From the NCBI RefSeq assembly GCF_037389425.1, contig NZ_JBBHKR010000047.1, positions 15,747 to 79,746 on the forward strand: DNA of 64,000 bases, read 5' to 3'. How positions within the stretch are numbered: the first letter of the stretch is position 1; every line of letters starts with the position of its first letter. This document shows positions 29,027 to 38,215 of this stretch, one piece after another. The translations under genes were made by a program, and so were the position numbers. The notes beneath the pieces are model-generated. The model did not search any database and had not been told where the DNA came from. It was given only the letters and a program-made list of their open reading frames with translations. This DNA comes from Stygiolobus sp037389425. GTDB lineage: Archaea > Thermoproteota > Thermoprotei_A > Sulfolobales > Sulfolobaceae.

Positions 29027-30301
29027 ATGAAAATACTACTTATATCTACATGGACTAACATATCAACTAATGAGCAAGAGTATAACGTTGTTGACTCTAG
29101 GGGAAACGAAAATGAAAACATGATAAAAGACTATAAACCTTCACTAGCAGAATACAGTTTTCTAAAGGAGGATGTAAAAGATGTTAAAATGATAATCCTA
29201 TTGCCTTCTTTTCTTACGGCATCTTTAAACGACTTGCCAGACTCTTATTCGCTTCTTGAAAACTCCCTTAAGGATCTCGTAGCCCAGAAATTCCCAGCAG
29301 TAAGGGAAGCTGACATTTATGTTTTACCGTCGTCAGGAACGTTCAAATCCAGTAAGAATGTCATTCACATACATGACGGCGGTATCGGAAACTTTAATTT
29401 CTTTATTTACATGGATATCTATGAGGAGTTAAGGAAAGAGGATCCAGAAGTCGTAATGGTAGACCTTAGTGAAACATCCTCCTACTTATCTTACATCACG
29501 TCAAACGCAGTTAGGCTAGCAATTGAAGATTACGCATTTATTAATAAGAAACAACCCATGCTTATTGAGTTAGCGTCAGACTTCTCAAATAGGATTGTTA
29601 CTTTGAGAAAGACGTTAATGAAGGACGTAAATATACATCAATATCTAACGTCTGATATTAAACTCGCTAAGGGAATGAATACCCAAGGAAAAAGCGAGCT
29701 TTACGGCATAGGAAAGGCATTAGAATTAGGATTTCCGTTAGCCCTAATATACTTACTTAGAGAAGCTGTTGATCTAGTTTCACCAGAAGAGTTCAGGAAA
29801 AAAGTCCTCGAAAACATACAAGTTCGAAAAAATAACGGAACATACTCCCTAATCGCTTCCCTCAGGGCGAGTATGACCTCACCGTATTACTTTATAGGTT
29901 ATCATTTTGTAGAAGCCAATAAAAAAATCATTGAAGGTGAAATAACTCTGGATAAATTAAACGAGTTAATGGATTACTATACCGGAGCAACTAGAGCGTT
30001 GATTAGGAGGGAGATCGAGATTATTAGAAAATTGAGTCAACTTGTCAGAGACGGAGAATATTTACTTGACTCTTTGATAAGAGTGGGAAACACTAGGGTA
30101 CTAGACTGGCTAGATGGTAGGGTATATGAGGGGAGTAAGGTTAGATGTGAAATAACAGAGGAAGAGATGGTATCCCACGCCGGTATGGGAAGGAAGTTCA
30201 CTAAGGTAAGTAAGGACGGAAACAATATAACTGTGAAATATGCAGAAGAATGTCTTGATAACGTATTGTCATGGATAAAGAGTTTAGGAAGGGAAGAATG
30301 A
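29027..30301 (+). CDS. Orphan Csx1-like CARF protein with degenerate HEPN motif
   Basis: The 424-residue protein resembles the Csx1/Cas_DxTHG (MJ1666-type) family. An N-terminal Rossmann-like CARF domain has VMVDLSETSSYL at residues 144-154, in the place of the VDLTHG motif. A helical middle part follows. The C-terminal HEPN-like end is SHAGMGRKFTKV...ITVKY. The nuclease motif R-N-x-x-x-H of Csx1 here reads EEMVSH, so His384 is kept but the Arg is Glu379. No CRISPR array, cas gene or polymerase is nearby. A TATA-like CCTATAAAAA lies about 65 bases upstream, leaving a short leader. It may bind cyclic oligoadenylate without being a usual ribonuclease; this is inference. Confidence 0.7.
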   Translation: MKILLISTWTNISTNEQEYNVVDSRGNENENMIKDYKPSLAEYSFLKEDVKDVKMIILLPSFLTASLNDLPDSYSLLENSLKDLVAQKFPAVREADIYVLPSSGTFKSSKNVIHIHDGGIGNFNFFIYMDIYEELRKEDPEVVMVDLSETSSYLSYITSNAVRLAIEDYAFINKKQPMLIELASDFSNRIVTLRKTLMKDVNIHQYLTSDIKLAKGMNTQGKSELYGIGKALELGFPLALIYLLREAVDLVSPEEFRKKVLENIQVRKNNGTYSLIASLRASMTSPYYFIGYHFVEANKKIIEGEITLDKLNELMDYYTGATRALIRREIEIIRKLSQLVRDGEYLLDSLIRVGNTRVLDWLDGRVYEGSKVRCEITEEEMVSHAGMGRKFTKVSKDGNNITVKYAEECLDNVLSWIKSLGREE

Positions 30302-30327
30302 CTATCTTTACTAAATTCGAGTTCACT

Positions 30328-31092
30328 TTAAATAGTCTTCACTATTTCGGAAATTGTAGTTAAGACGAAAGTACTTCCAAGAAATAAATATATGACTGAT
30401 GGCTTCATTTTATTAGCCAGACTAGCGAAAAAGTAGCCGAAAATAAGGGCGGTAAAACCGATTATGATTGAGTCAACTAGGTTTAACAACCCCACGGTAA
30501 AGTAATCTATTGCTCCGCTAGTTGCCGAGAATAACATGGCTAGTGTAGCGGTTCCTATCATCTTCTTTATGCACATTGTGGAAAAGAGAATTATCATTAC
30601 AGCTATGAACATAATACCCCCGCTAGCCCCCAAAGTTCCGGTAACCATACCTATTAACACAGCCATGAGAAAGCCCATGGGGTAGGAAAACTTACCTAAA
30701 TTCACGTGCCTTAACTTCAAGTTAGGATTTTTAGACCTCCTGAATGAGACGTAAGCCATTACGCTAGTGAATATCGTAAACGCGCTTTCCAGTAATTTTT
30801 CCGGAGTTACTACGGCTATTCTTACTCCTATCTGAGCACCAGTTACAGCACCTAGAGCTAATACTGCACTTATCCTGAAATCCGCGTTCTTGTTCTTGAT
30901 ATAAACTATAACTACTGATATTGTAGTTATCACGTCAATAAGCAGGCTAGAACCTACAGCGCTCTTAAAAGACAGGCCTAGACAGGATAAAGCGGGAACC
31001 ACTATCAAAACACCACTAGACCCAGTTATTCCCGTTAAAGCCCCTACTCCTATCCCTATTAATATTAAAAGCAAAACAAATATTATACTCAA
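30328..31092 (-). CDS. TauE/SafE-family sulfite/anion exporter
   Basis: The 254-residue membrane protein has about eight helices and the duplicated family motifs GVGALTGITGSSGVLIVVPAL at the start and GMVTGTLGASGGIMFIAVM in the middle. Family members are thought to move sulfite, sulfoacetate or other sulfur anions. That would suit a sulfur-metabolising host, but the substrate is not shown by sequence. It converges with the CARF gene, 26 bases apart. Confidence 0.88.
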   Translation of the reverse strand: MSIIFVLLLILIGIGVGALTGITGSSGVLIVVPALSCLGLSFKSAVGSSLLIDVITTISVVIVYIKNKNADFRISAVLALGAVTGAQIGVRIAVVTPEKLLESAFTIFTSVMAYVSFRRSKNPNLKLRHVNLGKFSYPMGFLMAVLIGMVTGTLGASGGIMFIAVMIILFSTMCIKKMIGTATLAMLFSATSGAIDYFTVGLLNLVDSIIIGFTALIFGYFFASLANKMKPSVIYLFLGSTFVLTTISEIVKTI

Positions 31093-31184
31093 TGTGCTCC
31101 GTCCAAGATGTAACGTATTAACCTAAAAATTCTTAGTCTATTTTTATAAGACTAGCTTATAGTGTTTTAAGAATAGATAGATAT

Positions 31185-33728
31185 ATGTCACTGGCACCGG
31201 AACCGTTAGAGGGCAATATAAAGTTCTACAACCTGAAAAAACTCGAAGATTTAGGTTATGACATTTTTTCCTTACCTTACTCCTTAAGAGTTCTTGTAGA
31301 AAACGTGATTAGAAACTCGGATAACAAGAAAATCACTGAGGAAGACCTTGAAAAAATTGCCGGATGGAAAGTTGGTGAAGAATTCTCATTTATGCCTACA
31401 AGAGTAATAATGCAGGACTACACTGGCGTACCACTCCTTGTTGACCTTGCAGCAATGAGAAGCGAGTTGGCCAAAAGAGGGAAAGATCCATTAAGAGTTA
31501 ATCCAGTAATACAGTCCGATTTGGTCATAGACCACTCTGTTCAAGTAGATTATTACGGAACATCTTATGCCCTAGTACTTAACATGCAGAAGGAGTTCGA
31601 AAGGAATGTGGAGAGATATACATTTCTTAAATGGGCACAAAGCAGTTTCAGAAACCTCAGAATAGTACCACCCGGTAACGGTATAATTCACCAAGTTAAC
31701 TTAGAATTTCTAAGTAAAGTAGTAGATGTAAGAGAGGTTAAAGGAGAACAAGTAGCCTTCCCAGAAATAGTAATAGGAACTGATTCTCATACGACCATGG
31801 CTAACGGTATAAGCGTCTTATCTTGGGGTGTAGGAGGGCTTGAAGCCGAGGCGGTAATGATGGGAGAGCCTTACACAATGGTAGTCCCAGAAGTAGTAGG
31901 AGTTAAACTAGAGGGAGAAATCAGGGAAGGAGTTACCCCCACTGACGTAGTGTTATATATAACTGAAGTTCTGAGGAAAAAAGGAGTTGTAGGAAAATTC
32001 GTTGAGTTCTTCGGACAGTCCCTATCAAATTTGTCAGTACCAGATAGAGCTACAATAGCTAATATGGCTCCAGAGTACGGGGCTACTGTAGGTTACTTCC
32101 CGATTGATGAAAGAACCATCAATTACTTGTACGTTACCGGCAGAAACTACAAACTCGTTGAGAAATACGCAAAAATACAAGGACTATTTTACGAGGGAGA
32201 GCCAAAGTATACCGAGGTTGTTACGATAAACTTGTCGGATATTGAACCCTCTGTAGCTGGGCCTAAAAACCCTGATGAAAGGGTTACGCTAAAGGAGTTG
32301 AAAAAGAAAGTCCAAAAGAATAACAAGAAATCGGGAACATACGTAAAGGACAATGACGTAGTGTTAACTGCAGTAACCAGTTGTACCAATACTTCCAATC
32401 CCACATTAATGATAGGAGCTGGGATCTTGGCTAAAAAAGCCGTTCAGCTCGGGTTGAGGACTAAGCCCTATATAAAAACTAGTATGGCACCAGGTTCACC
32501 TATCGTAGTTGAGTATTTAAAGGAGGCCGATTTATTACCTTATCTTGAAGCCTTAGGATTCCACGTTGTGGGCTTTGGTTGTACTACATGTATAGGAAAC
32601 GCCGGTCCCCTACCTCCTAAAATTGAGCACGACATTAAAAATAACGGTCTGGAGGTCTACGGAGTTATAAGCGGTAACAGAAACTTTGAAGGGAGGGTTA
32701 ATCCTTACTTGAAGGGGGTGTTCTTAGCCTCACCCATTCTTGTGATAGCTTTTGCACTCGCTGGAAGGATTGATATTGACTTCTTTGAAGAACCGATTGA
32801 CTACGATCCTAACGGAAAACCTGTCTACTTAAAGGACATTTGGCCTTCGATGAAGGAGATAGCAGATTATATGAACCTAGCGATGAACCCTGAACTCTAC
32901 AAGTCAAGGTTCGACAAGATCTTTGAAGGAGACGAGAATTGGAAGAACCTCAAAGTTCCAGAGTCAGAACTGTATAACTGGGATAATAATTCAACTTACA
33001 TTAGGATGCCTCCTTGGTTTTCCATCGAAACTAAATTTGGAGATATAAGAGGAGCGAGAATACTCTTACTCTTGGGAGATAAGATTACAACAGACCACAT
33101 CTCTCCAGCAGGACCAATAGACCCCAACTCTGTAGCTGGTCAGTATCTTAAACAGCTAGGTGTTACGGAACTCAACACGTACGGTGCCAGAAGAGGAAAT
33201 CACGAGGTTATGTTAAGAGGAGGTTTCGCAAATCCAAAGCTTAAAAACACGCTAGTCGAACAACCAGGTGGTTATACGAAACACTTCCCTGACGGCAAAG
33301 TTATGAGTGTATATGAAGCTTCCGAACTATACAAGAAAGAGGGCGTTCCGCTCGTGATCGTTGCCGGTAAGCAATACGGCTCCGGAAGTTCTAGGGATTG
33401 GGCTGCTAAGGTTACCGCACTTCTAGGTGTTAAAGCCGTTCTAGCGGAATCATTTGAGAGAATACATAAGAGCAATTTGGTTGCTATGGGAGTAGTCCCA
33501 ATAGAGATCCCTGACTGGAGAAGTTTAGGCATCAAGGGAGATGAAATAGTGAACATAGAGCTCAACAACCTTACTGTTAAGGGGAAAGTAAAAGTGGAAT
33601 TCATGAAGGGTGATGAAAAGATAGAGATAGAAGGCAGAGCTAGAGTTGATACTAACGTAGAACTAGAGTACATTAAAGAGGGTGGAATTTTAAAGTATGT
33701 CTTCAATAAGTTATTACATGAGGGTTAG
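31185..33728 (+). CDS. acnA: Aconitate hydratase (AcnA type)
   Basis: The 847-residue enzyme holds the [4Fe-4S] cysteines in TSCTNTSNP and in FGCTTCIGNAGPL. It has the substrate-binding DSHTTMANGISVLSWGVGG and a swivelling C-terminal domain with GSGSSRDWAAK and SFERIHKSNL. It interconverts citrate and isocitrate in the citric acid cycle. The length fits the monomeric AcnA/IRP class found in Sulfolobales. A TATA-like CTTATAGTG lies about 28 bases before the ATG, so the message is probably leaderless. The 3' end overlaps the FAU-1 gene by about ten bases. Confidence 0.96.
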   Translation: MSLAPEPLEGNIKFYNLKKLEDLGYDIFSLPYSLRVLVENVIRNSDNKKITEEDLEKIAGWKVGEEFSFMPTRVIMQDYTGVPLLVDLAAMRSELAKRGKDPLRVNPVIQSDLVIDHSVQVDYYGTSYALVLNMQKEFERNVERYTFLKWAQSSFRNLRIVPPGNGIIHQVNLEFLSKVVDVREVKGEQVAFPEIVIGTDSHTTMANGISVLSWGVGGLEAEAVMMGEPYTMVVPEVVGVKLEGEIREGVTPTDVVLYITEVLRKKGVVGKFVEFFGQSLSNLSVPDRATIANMAPEYGATVGYFPIDERTINYLYVTGRNYKLVEKYAKIQGLFYEGEPKYTEVVTINLSDIEPSVAGPKNPDERVTLKELKKKVQKNNKKSGTYVKDNDVVLTAVTSCTNTSNPTLMIGAGILAKKAVQLGLRTKPYIKTSMAPGSPIVVEYLKEADLLPYLEALGFHVVGFGCTTCIGNAGPLPPKIEHDIKNNGLEVYGVISGNRNFEGRVNPYLKGVFLASPILVIAFALAGRIDIDFFEEPIDYDPNGKPVYLKDIWPSMKEIADYMNLAMNPELYKSRFDKIFEGDENWKNLKVPESELYNWDNNSTYIRMPPWFSIETKFGDIRGARILLLLGDKITTDHISPAGPIDPNSVAGQYLKQLGVTELNTYGARRGNHEVMLRGGFANPKLKNTLVEQPGGYTKHFPDGKVMSVYEASELYKKEGVPLVIVAGKQYGSGSSRDWAAKVTALLGVKAVLAESFERIHKSNLVAMGVVPIEIPDWRSLGIKGDEIVNIELNNLTVKGKVKVEFMKGDEKIEIEGRARVDTNVELEYIKEGGILKYVFNKLLHEG

Positions 33729-34965
33729 GATTAGGGGAATTTATACTACAGCCTTGACCTATTTATTCCTTAAATCCGGGTATACCATTGTTCAACAGAC
33801 TCCCCAGATCGTTGAAAGATTCGGCATTGACACAATTAGTGAACCGGCAGATGTAACGGTAAAGGACGGGGTGGACAGAGGGGAAATAATATCAATCGGA
33901 GAGGATATTTATAATTTTTTACGGTCTACTTTGAAGTACTCCTCCATTTGGAAGTCGCCCGTGAAACTTTATTCTGTCATCGAACCTAAAAACTGTGAAT
34001 ACATGGGTTATCGTGTGGAGCCGTGTATAGATAAGGGAACTGTTATAAAGCCACCAGTTGAGGGAAAAATAGTGCTATCACCGGTAAGGGCTGTTGGTAA
34101 AATAGCTATGGTATGGCGAGGCGAGGGAAAAACCTTCTTTTCAGAACACATTAAGGAAGAAATCAGGGAGAAATTGCTGAGTATAAGTACACCCTTAAAT
34201 AGAAAAGGATATAACGTTAAATGGAGAAGTAATGCAGTTTTTATGCATTATTCAGAACTAAAAAAGGAACTTGAAGAACTCGTAATGAAGTATGAGTCTG
34301 AAGATTTTAGAAACCAAGGAGAGGAGTTCATAAGAACAATCTTGTCTCTGGAAGACAAATTATTTCTTGACGGAATAAGGAGTCTAGTAGTAAAAACAAT
34401 GAAGTTCCATCATATGCTCAAATACAGTTATCACCATAATGAAGTTGACGAGGAAGAACAGAGGGACAATCCAGATCCCTCATTATTATTACAGAAGTTA
34501 GTGAGAGATACGATGTACATAGAACACCTAAAAGCTGACGGTAAAAAATATGTACTCAGGGAGGGTAAAGTAATTTACAGCGAGATAAAAAAGGACTACT
34601 ATATAATTAAACTCAGAAGAGAGTTCAACGCAGGAGGACAGTATGACGGGTTAGGAATTCCAATAGAGCAAGGAGATTATGATATAGTAGAGTTCGACTC
34701 AAGACAGTGGTATCAAATACATAAATATTATAACGCTGAGGGAAACCTTAAGGGAATATACGTTAACATATCAACTCCTCCTGAACTTTTGAGAGGAAAA
34801 ATCAGGTATCTTGACTTAGAAGTGGATGTAGTAAAAAAGGAAAATGAAGTAAAAGTAATAGACCTTGAGGAGCTGGAAAAGAAAAGAGAATTATTGGGGG
34901 AGGAGTTATATAAAAAAGCTATACTAACTTTGGAGAGTGTTAAAAACTTATTAATGTCCTTCTAG
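33718..34965 (+). CDS. FAU-1-type RNA-binding protein / probable ribonuclease with DUF402 domain
   Basis: The protein of about 415 residues begins MRVRIRGIYTTALTYLF, the usual start of archaeal FAU-1 proteins. It has an S1-like/RNase E-like N-terminal half and ends with a DUF402 domain (FNAGGQYDGLGIPIEQGDYD and YVNISTPPEL). FAU-1 of Pyrococcus binds AU-rich RNA and has been described as a ribonuclease acting on 5S rRNA precursors. I choose the ATG at 33718 for homology; an in-frame ATG at 33697 lies deeper in the aconitase gene. The tail overlaps the convergent AbrB-like gene by 15 bases. Confidence 0.85.
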   Translation: MRVRIRGIYTTALTYLFLKSGYTIVQQTPQIVERFGIDTISEPADVTVKDGVDRGEIISIGEDIYNFLRSTLKYSSIWKSPVKLYSVIEPKNCEYMGYRVEPCIDKGTVIKPPVEGKIVLSPVRAVGKIAMVWRGEGKTFFSEHIKEEIREKLLSISTPLNRKGYNVKWRSNAVFMHYSELKKELEELVMKYESEDFRNQGEEFIRTILSLEDKLFLDGIRSLVVKTMKFHHMLKYSYHHNEVDEEEQRDNPDPSLLLQKLVRDTMYIEHLKADGKKYVLREGKVIYSEIKKDYYIIKLRREFNAGGQYDGLGIPIEQGDYDIVEFDSRQWYQIHKYYNAEGNLKGIYVNISTPPELLRGKIRYLDLEVDVVKKENEVKVIDLEELEKKRELLGEELYKKAILTLESVKNLLMSF

Positions 34966-35154
34966 TTCTTCCCTGCTAATCGGTATAATTTTCACTGTAT
35001 CTTCCTTTTCGTCATATATGATTCTTACCAAATCTCCTTCTCTAATGTTGATCTTTTGCCTTATCCTCGAAGGGATTGTCACCTGGAAATTCCTAGACAC
35101 TTTTACTACATCTTCAACAGGCATTCTAATCCCTTTAATATGCTTAGAACTCAT
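34951..35154 (-). CDS. AbrB/SpoVT-type DNA-binding protein
   Basis: The 67-residue protein is a single swapped-hairpin domain: VVKVSRNFQVTIPSRIRQKINIREGDLVRI. This fold binds DNA in regulators and in antitoxins such as VapB. No toxin gene (PIN domain) lies next to it, so it is probably a stand-alone regulator. Its coding end overlaps the FAU-1 gene on the other strand. Confidence 0.9.
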   Translation of the reverse strand: MSSKHIKGIRMPVEDVVKVSRNFQVTIPSRIRQKINIREGDLVRIIYDEKEDTVKIIPISREELEGH

Positions 35155-35185
35155 GCTATAAAAAATTTATATTTAAAAAATGCCT

Positions 35186-36328
35186 CTATGACCTTAACTT
35201 CTTTGTGACCTCGCTAGACACTTCTTTCGATAATTTTTTGGTTTGTTCTGTATTACCTAGTCTTCTTGTAGTCTCTAGGGTCTGTTGTAACCTCCTTGTA
35301 GTTTCCATTAACTCTATCTTTCTCGTCTGTTGAGCTAATTGTTGCATTTGCTGCAGAGTCCTAGTAGCCTCGGTTAAATTGTTGGTACTTAAGTCTGACG
35401 ACAGCTTATTCATCAGTGCATAGTACTGGTACTCACTAAGTAGATCATTATTTATGCCACTAAGGAAAGTCTGTGTATCTCTTGCTGGGATTATTTGAAT
35501 TATGCTCACTTGAGAGTCAGGTCTACCACTTGCTGGATCTTCATAATTTACTTTTACCGTCATCAAATTACCAGTATAGTTTGGAGGTACCGTTATTTCT
35601 CCCAATATTCTCACAACACCCTCAACAGCCCCTAGTTTGACGGGGGGACCAGGATAGTTAAGAAGTTTCACTGGAGACTCGGATATTATGTCCACCGTAA
35701 CATTTTTAGCACCTATTTCGGTTACAGCAGCTTGCGGGAGAGCATTCGCTACTTCCATAGGGTCATTTATATGGTTCAATATACCTCCACTTTTATCAGC
35801 CAAAGTCTTAAGTAATTGTTCATTATAATCATCACCGATTCCAAATGCTATGACTTTGAATCCCGGCGGTAGTGTCACCCTTTCATAAGGAGTAATATCG
35901 GTTATGTCGGTGGGTTGTCCGTCTGTTAATAATATGATGTATCCCGGCATCTCATATCTTTTAGCTATTTCTATAGCTTTACCGAGGGCTGTGTATAATA
36001 CTGTTTGCCCTCCTGCATTTATTTGCTGAATTTGAGAGACTAAAGAGGGGGCATCAGCATACTCACTTAGGACATTAACCGAGCTTGAGAACGTTATAAA
36101 TGTAATCTTGTTACCTCTCGGAATTCTGTTAAGAAGTTCTATTGCTCCGTTTTTTGCCGTGTCTAATTTTACACCATACATCGAACCTGATGTATCTAAC
36201 AATATTATGTAGTGAAAACCAGTTGCAGTAGTTACTCTTTCTGGCACAATTATTATTCTGAAAACTGCTCTAACTTGTGAATTAAAAGAATACTTATGGC
36301 TGATTTCTACTCTGGTAGAAATAGTCAT
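35186..36328 (-). CDS. arnB: VWA-domain protein, ArnB-like
   Basis: The 380-residue protein has a von Willebrand A domain with a complete metal site: DTSGSMYG, the Thr in GGQTVLYTAL, and LLTDGQPTD. A beta-rich middle part follows. The helical tail is rich in Thr, Arg and Gln (QQTRKIELMETTRRLQQTL), a likely phosphorylation region. In Sulfolobus acidocaldarius, ArnB is a VWA protein that binds the FHA protein ArnA and represses archaellum expression. This gene follows the ArnA-like gene by 22 bases with the same orientation. AAGGTG lies six bases before the ATG at 36328. Which of the two VWA genes here is the true ArnB is an inference. Confidence 0.8.
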   Translation of the reverse strand: MTISTRVEISHKYSFNSQVRAVFRIIIVPERVTTATGFHYIILLDTSGSMYGVKLDTAKNGAIELLNRIPRGNKITFITFSSSVNVLSEYADAPSLVSQIQQINAGGQTVLYTALGKAIEIAKRYEMPGYIILLTDGQPTDITDITPYERVTLPPGFKVIAFGIGDDYNEQLLKTLADKSGGILNHINDPMEVANALPQAAVTEIGAKNVTVDIISESPVKLLNYPGPPVKLGAVEGVVRILGEITVPPNYTGNLMTVKVNYEDPASGRPDSQVSIIQIIPARDTQTFLSGINNDLLSEYQYYALMNKLSSDLSTNNLTEATRTLQQMQQLAQQTRKIELMETTRRLQQTLETTRRLGNTEQTKKLSKEVSSEVTKKLRS

Positions 36329-36350
36329 AAAAAACACCTTGTTAATTCCT

Positions 36351-37028
36351 TCACTCTTTAATTATCTTGATCATGGTCTGATTTCCTAACTTTATTATAG
36401 AATTTGGGTCTATCTTTTGTTTACCTTTTATAGGTTGGAATATCTTACCGTCATAAACGTAGGTACCGTTCGTACTATTCAGATCTTCAATGTATAATTC
36501 GCCATTCTCGAGAGAGATTATTGCATGTCTTCTTGAAATCTCTGGATCTGGGATGATTATCACGTTTTCGGGACTTCTTCCTACTGATATCGTAGGGAAT
36601 ATGTCAAATGATAGGGGTACTTTCTGATTTATCAGATTAGCATAAGGTGTGTTTATGAATAATATATAATACTTACCACTTGTAGGTGTTGGGGGAACAG
36701 GAGATACTGTTGGTGTTGGAGGTTGGGGAACTGGAGGCTGTGTTACTACTTGCTGGGTAGGCACTGGTGCTGGAGAGTTTACTGGAGGAGCTGTCTGACC
36801 AACTGGTGGTGAAGGTGGAGCTTCAGTTGGTTGAGGTGGTGCAACTGGGGTCGGCGGAGCTTGCGCTACTGGGGTCTGTTGAACATCTGTGGGGGTGGGT
36901 TGAGGGGGCTGCTGAGTAGGTAGTGGAGGTTGTTGAGTTGTCATAGATGGTTTTTGTGTACCACACTTTATACAAAACATAGCGTCATCGTCGTTTTCAT
37001 AACCACATACGGGGCATTTCCACGGCAT
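36351..37028 (-). CDS. arnA: Zinc ribbon-FHA protein, ArnA-like
   Basis: The 225-residue protein starts with a zinc ribbon (CPVC...CIKC). A Pro/Thr/Gln-rich linker of about 85 residues follows, then a forkhead-associated domain with VGRSPEN, ISRRHAII and DLNSTNGTYV, the phosphothreonine-binding signature. This is the layout of ArnA, the FHA repressor of archaellum genes in Sulfolobus, which is phosphorylated by kinases and pairs with a VWA protein. I place the start at the ATG at 37028, directly before the ribbon. It shares a 60-base promoter gap with the divergent VWA gene. Confidence 0.85.
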   Translation of the reverse strand: MPWKCPVCGYENDDDAMFCIKCGTQKPSMTTQQPPLPTQQPPQPTPTDVQQTPVAQAPPTPVAPPQPTEAPPSPPVGQTAPPVNSPAPVPTQQVVTQPPVPQPPTPTVSPVPPTPTSGKYYILFINTPYANLINQKVPLSFDIFPTISVGRSPENVIIIPDPEISRRHAIISLENGELYIEDLNSTNGTYVYDGKIFQPIKGKQKIDPNSIIKLGNQTMIKIIKE

Positions 37029-37088
37029 GAATAATGTATTTTGTATAAAAGTATTTATAGTTTTACTCACGTAATATCTTATTTGGCT
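37029..37088. promoter_or_regulatory. Shared divergent promoter of the FHA and VWA genes
   Basis: Only 60 bases separate the two start codons. TATTTATA at 37052-37059 reads as a TATA-like box on both strands. It lies about 24-31 bases from the minus-strand start and 30-37 bases from the plus-strand start, so one element may serve both directions and both messages would be leaderless. Confidence 0.6.
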
Positions 37089-38177
37089 ATGACAATAAGT
37101 GTAAAGATTAAGAGCTCGACCAATTACGTTGCTTTTGAGACGCCAACAGAGGTGGATTTAATAATAAGAATAGTCCCAGAAATATTCGTTAGATTTACTG
37201 GAATTAACTATGTTATTCTTATAGACAATAGTCCTTCTATGAGGAGAGAAAATAAAATGCAAACCGCGATAGCAGCAGCAAATAAACTTTCCAATGAGAT
37301 TCCGCCCGGCAATTATCTCTCTATTTACTTATTTTCAAATGACCTAGAAAAACTCTATGAAGGACAAACCGGCACACCAATAAATATACCTATGGAGATC
37401 AAAAAAGGGTACACAACAAACTTCTATAAAGCAATAACTAAGATACTAGATGTAGTTAAAGGATATTCTACTCCAGTAAAGCTCATTATTTTGTCTGACG
37501 GTAAGCCAACTGACAAGAGAAATCTCAAGGACTACGAGCCTATACAAGTACCCCCTCACGTTCAAATTATATCCATAGGTATCGGAAACGATTACAATGA
37601 GGCTATAATGAAGAGACTAGCAGACAAGGGAGCGGGTGTATACTATCATATTTTAGACCCCTCTCAATTACCAACCTTATTTGCCCAACAAAAAGTATCA
37701 GACGTAGCCGGGTACAATTTAGTGATAAATGTACCGCCAGGTTTCGAAGTACTAAACTACGAAATGCCTGTCACTATACCGATTTTAGATAAAGCAATTA
37801 CTATCTATGCCGTAGGTAACGTTCCTCCAGGAGATCAGCCAGTAGTTCTTACTGTGACAGGGAGCTACTACGACCCAGCCAGAGGAAGTATAGTTCAGAT
37901 AAATGAACCAATATATCTACAGAGAGCAAGCCATGAAATGGTACAACAACGTATAAACCAGAGCGTTGTAGCAGAAGTAAGGTATTTCAATCTCCTTAGA
38001 CAATACGGAAACGCCCTTATGGTAGGAAATAATAAGGAGGCTACACAGATAGCTCAAGAACTCTTGAGTGCAGCTGAACAGACCAGAAGAGAGGACTTAA
38101 TAGAAGAAACGAGAAAGTTAACCGGTGATAAGAAAACTGACTTATCTGAAATTACGAAGACGATGAGGAAACAGTAA
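37089..38177 (+). CDS. Second VWA-domain protein of the Arn-like locus
   Basis: The 362-residue paralogue of the protein at 35186 has a metal site DNSPSMRREN, a Thr in GYTTNFYKAI and ILSDGKPTD, then the same middle domain and a helical tail (LLSAAEQTRREDLIEETRKL). It begins at the ATG at 37089 (MTISVKIK); an upstream start at 37041 would read back through the promoter. The divergent arrangement with the FHA gene suggests joint control. It could be the partner of ArnA in place of, or together with, the other VWA protein. Confidence 0.85.
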   Translation: MTISVKIKSSTNYVAFETPTEVDLIIRIVPEIFVRFTGINYVILIDNSPSMRRENKMQTAIAAANKLSNEIPPGNYLSIYLFSNDLEKLYEGQTGTPINIPMEIKKGYTTNFYKAITKILDVVKGYSTPVKLIILSDGKPTDKRNLKDYEPIQVPPHVQIISIGIGNDYNEAIMKRLADKGAGVYYHILDPSQLPTLFAQQKVSDVAGYNLVINVPPGFEVLNYEMPVTIPILDKAITIYAVGNVPPGDQPVVLTVTGSYYDPARGSIVQINEPIYLQRASHEMVQQRINQSVVAEVRYFNLLRQYGNALMVGNNKEATQIAQELLSAAEQTRREDLIEETRKLTGDKKTDLSEITKTMRKQ

Positions 38178-38215
38178 ATAGATGCTTTTTAAATCTTTAC
38201 TGGTTTCTTAAACAT

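Noticed and set aside
34951..35154. Antitoxin of a toxin-antitoxin pair
   Set aside because: The AbrB-like gene has no PIN-domain or other toxin gene beside it; its neighbours are FAU-1 and a VWA gene.
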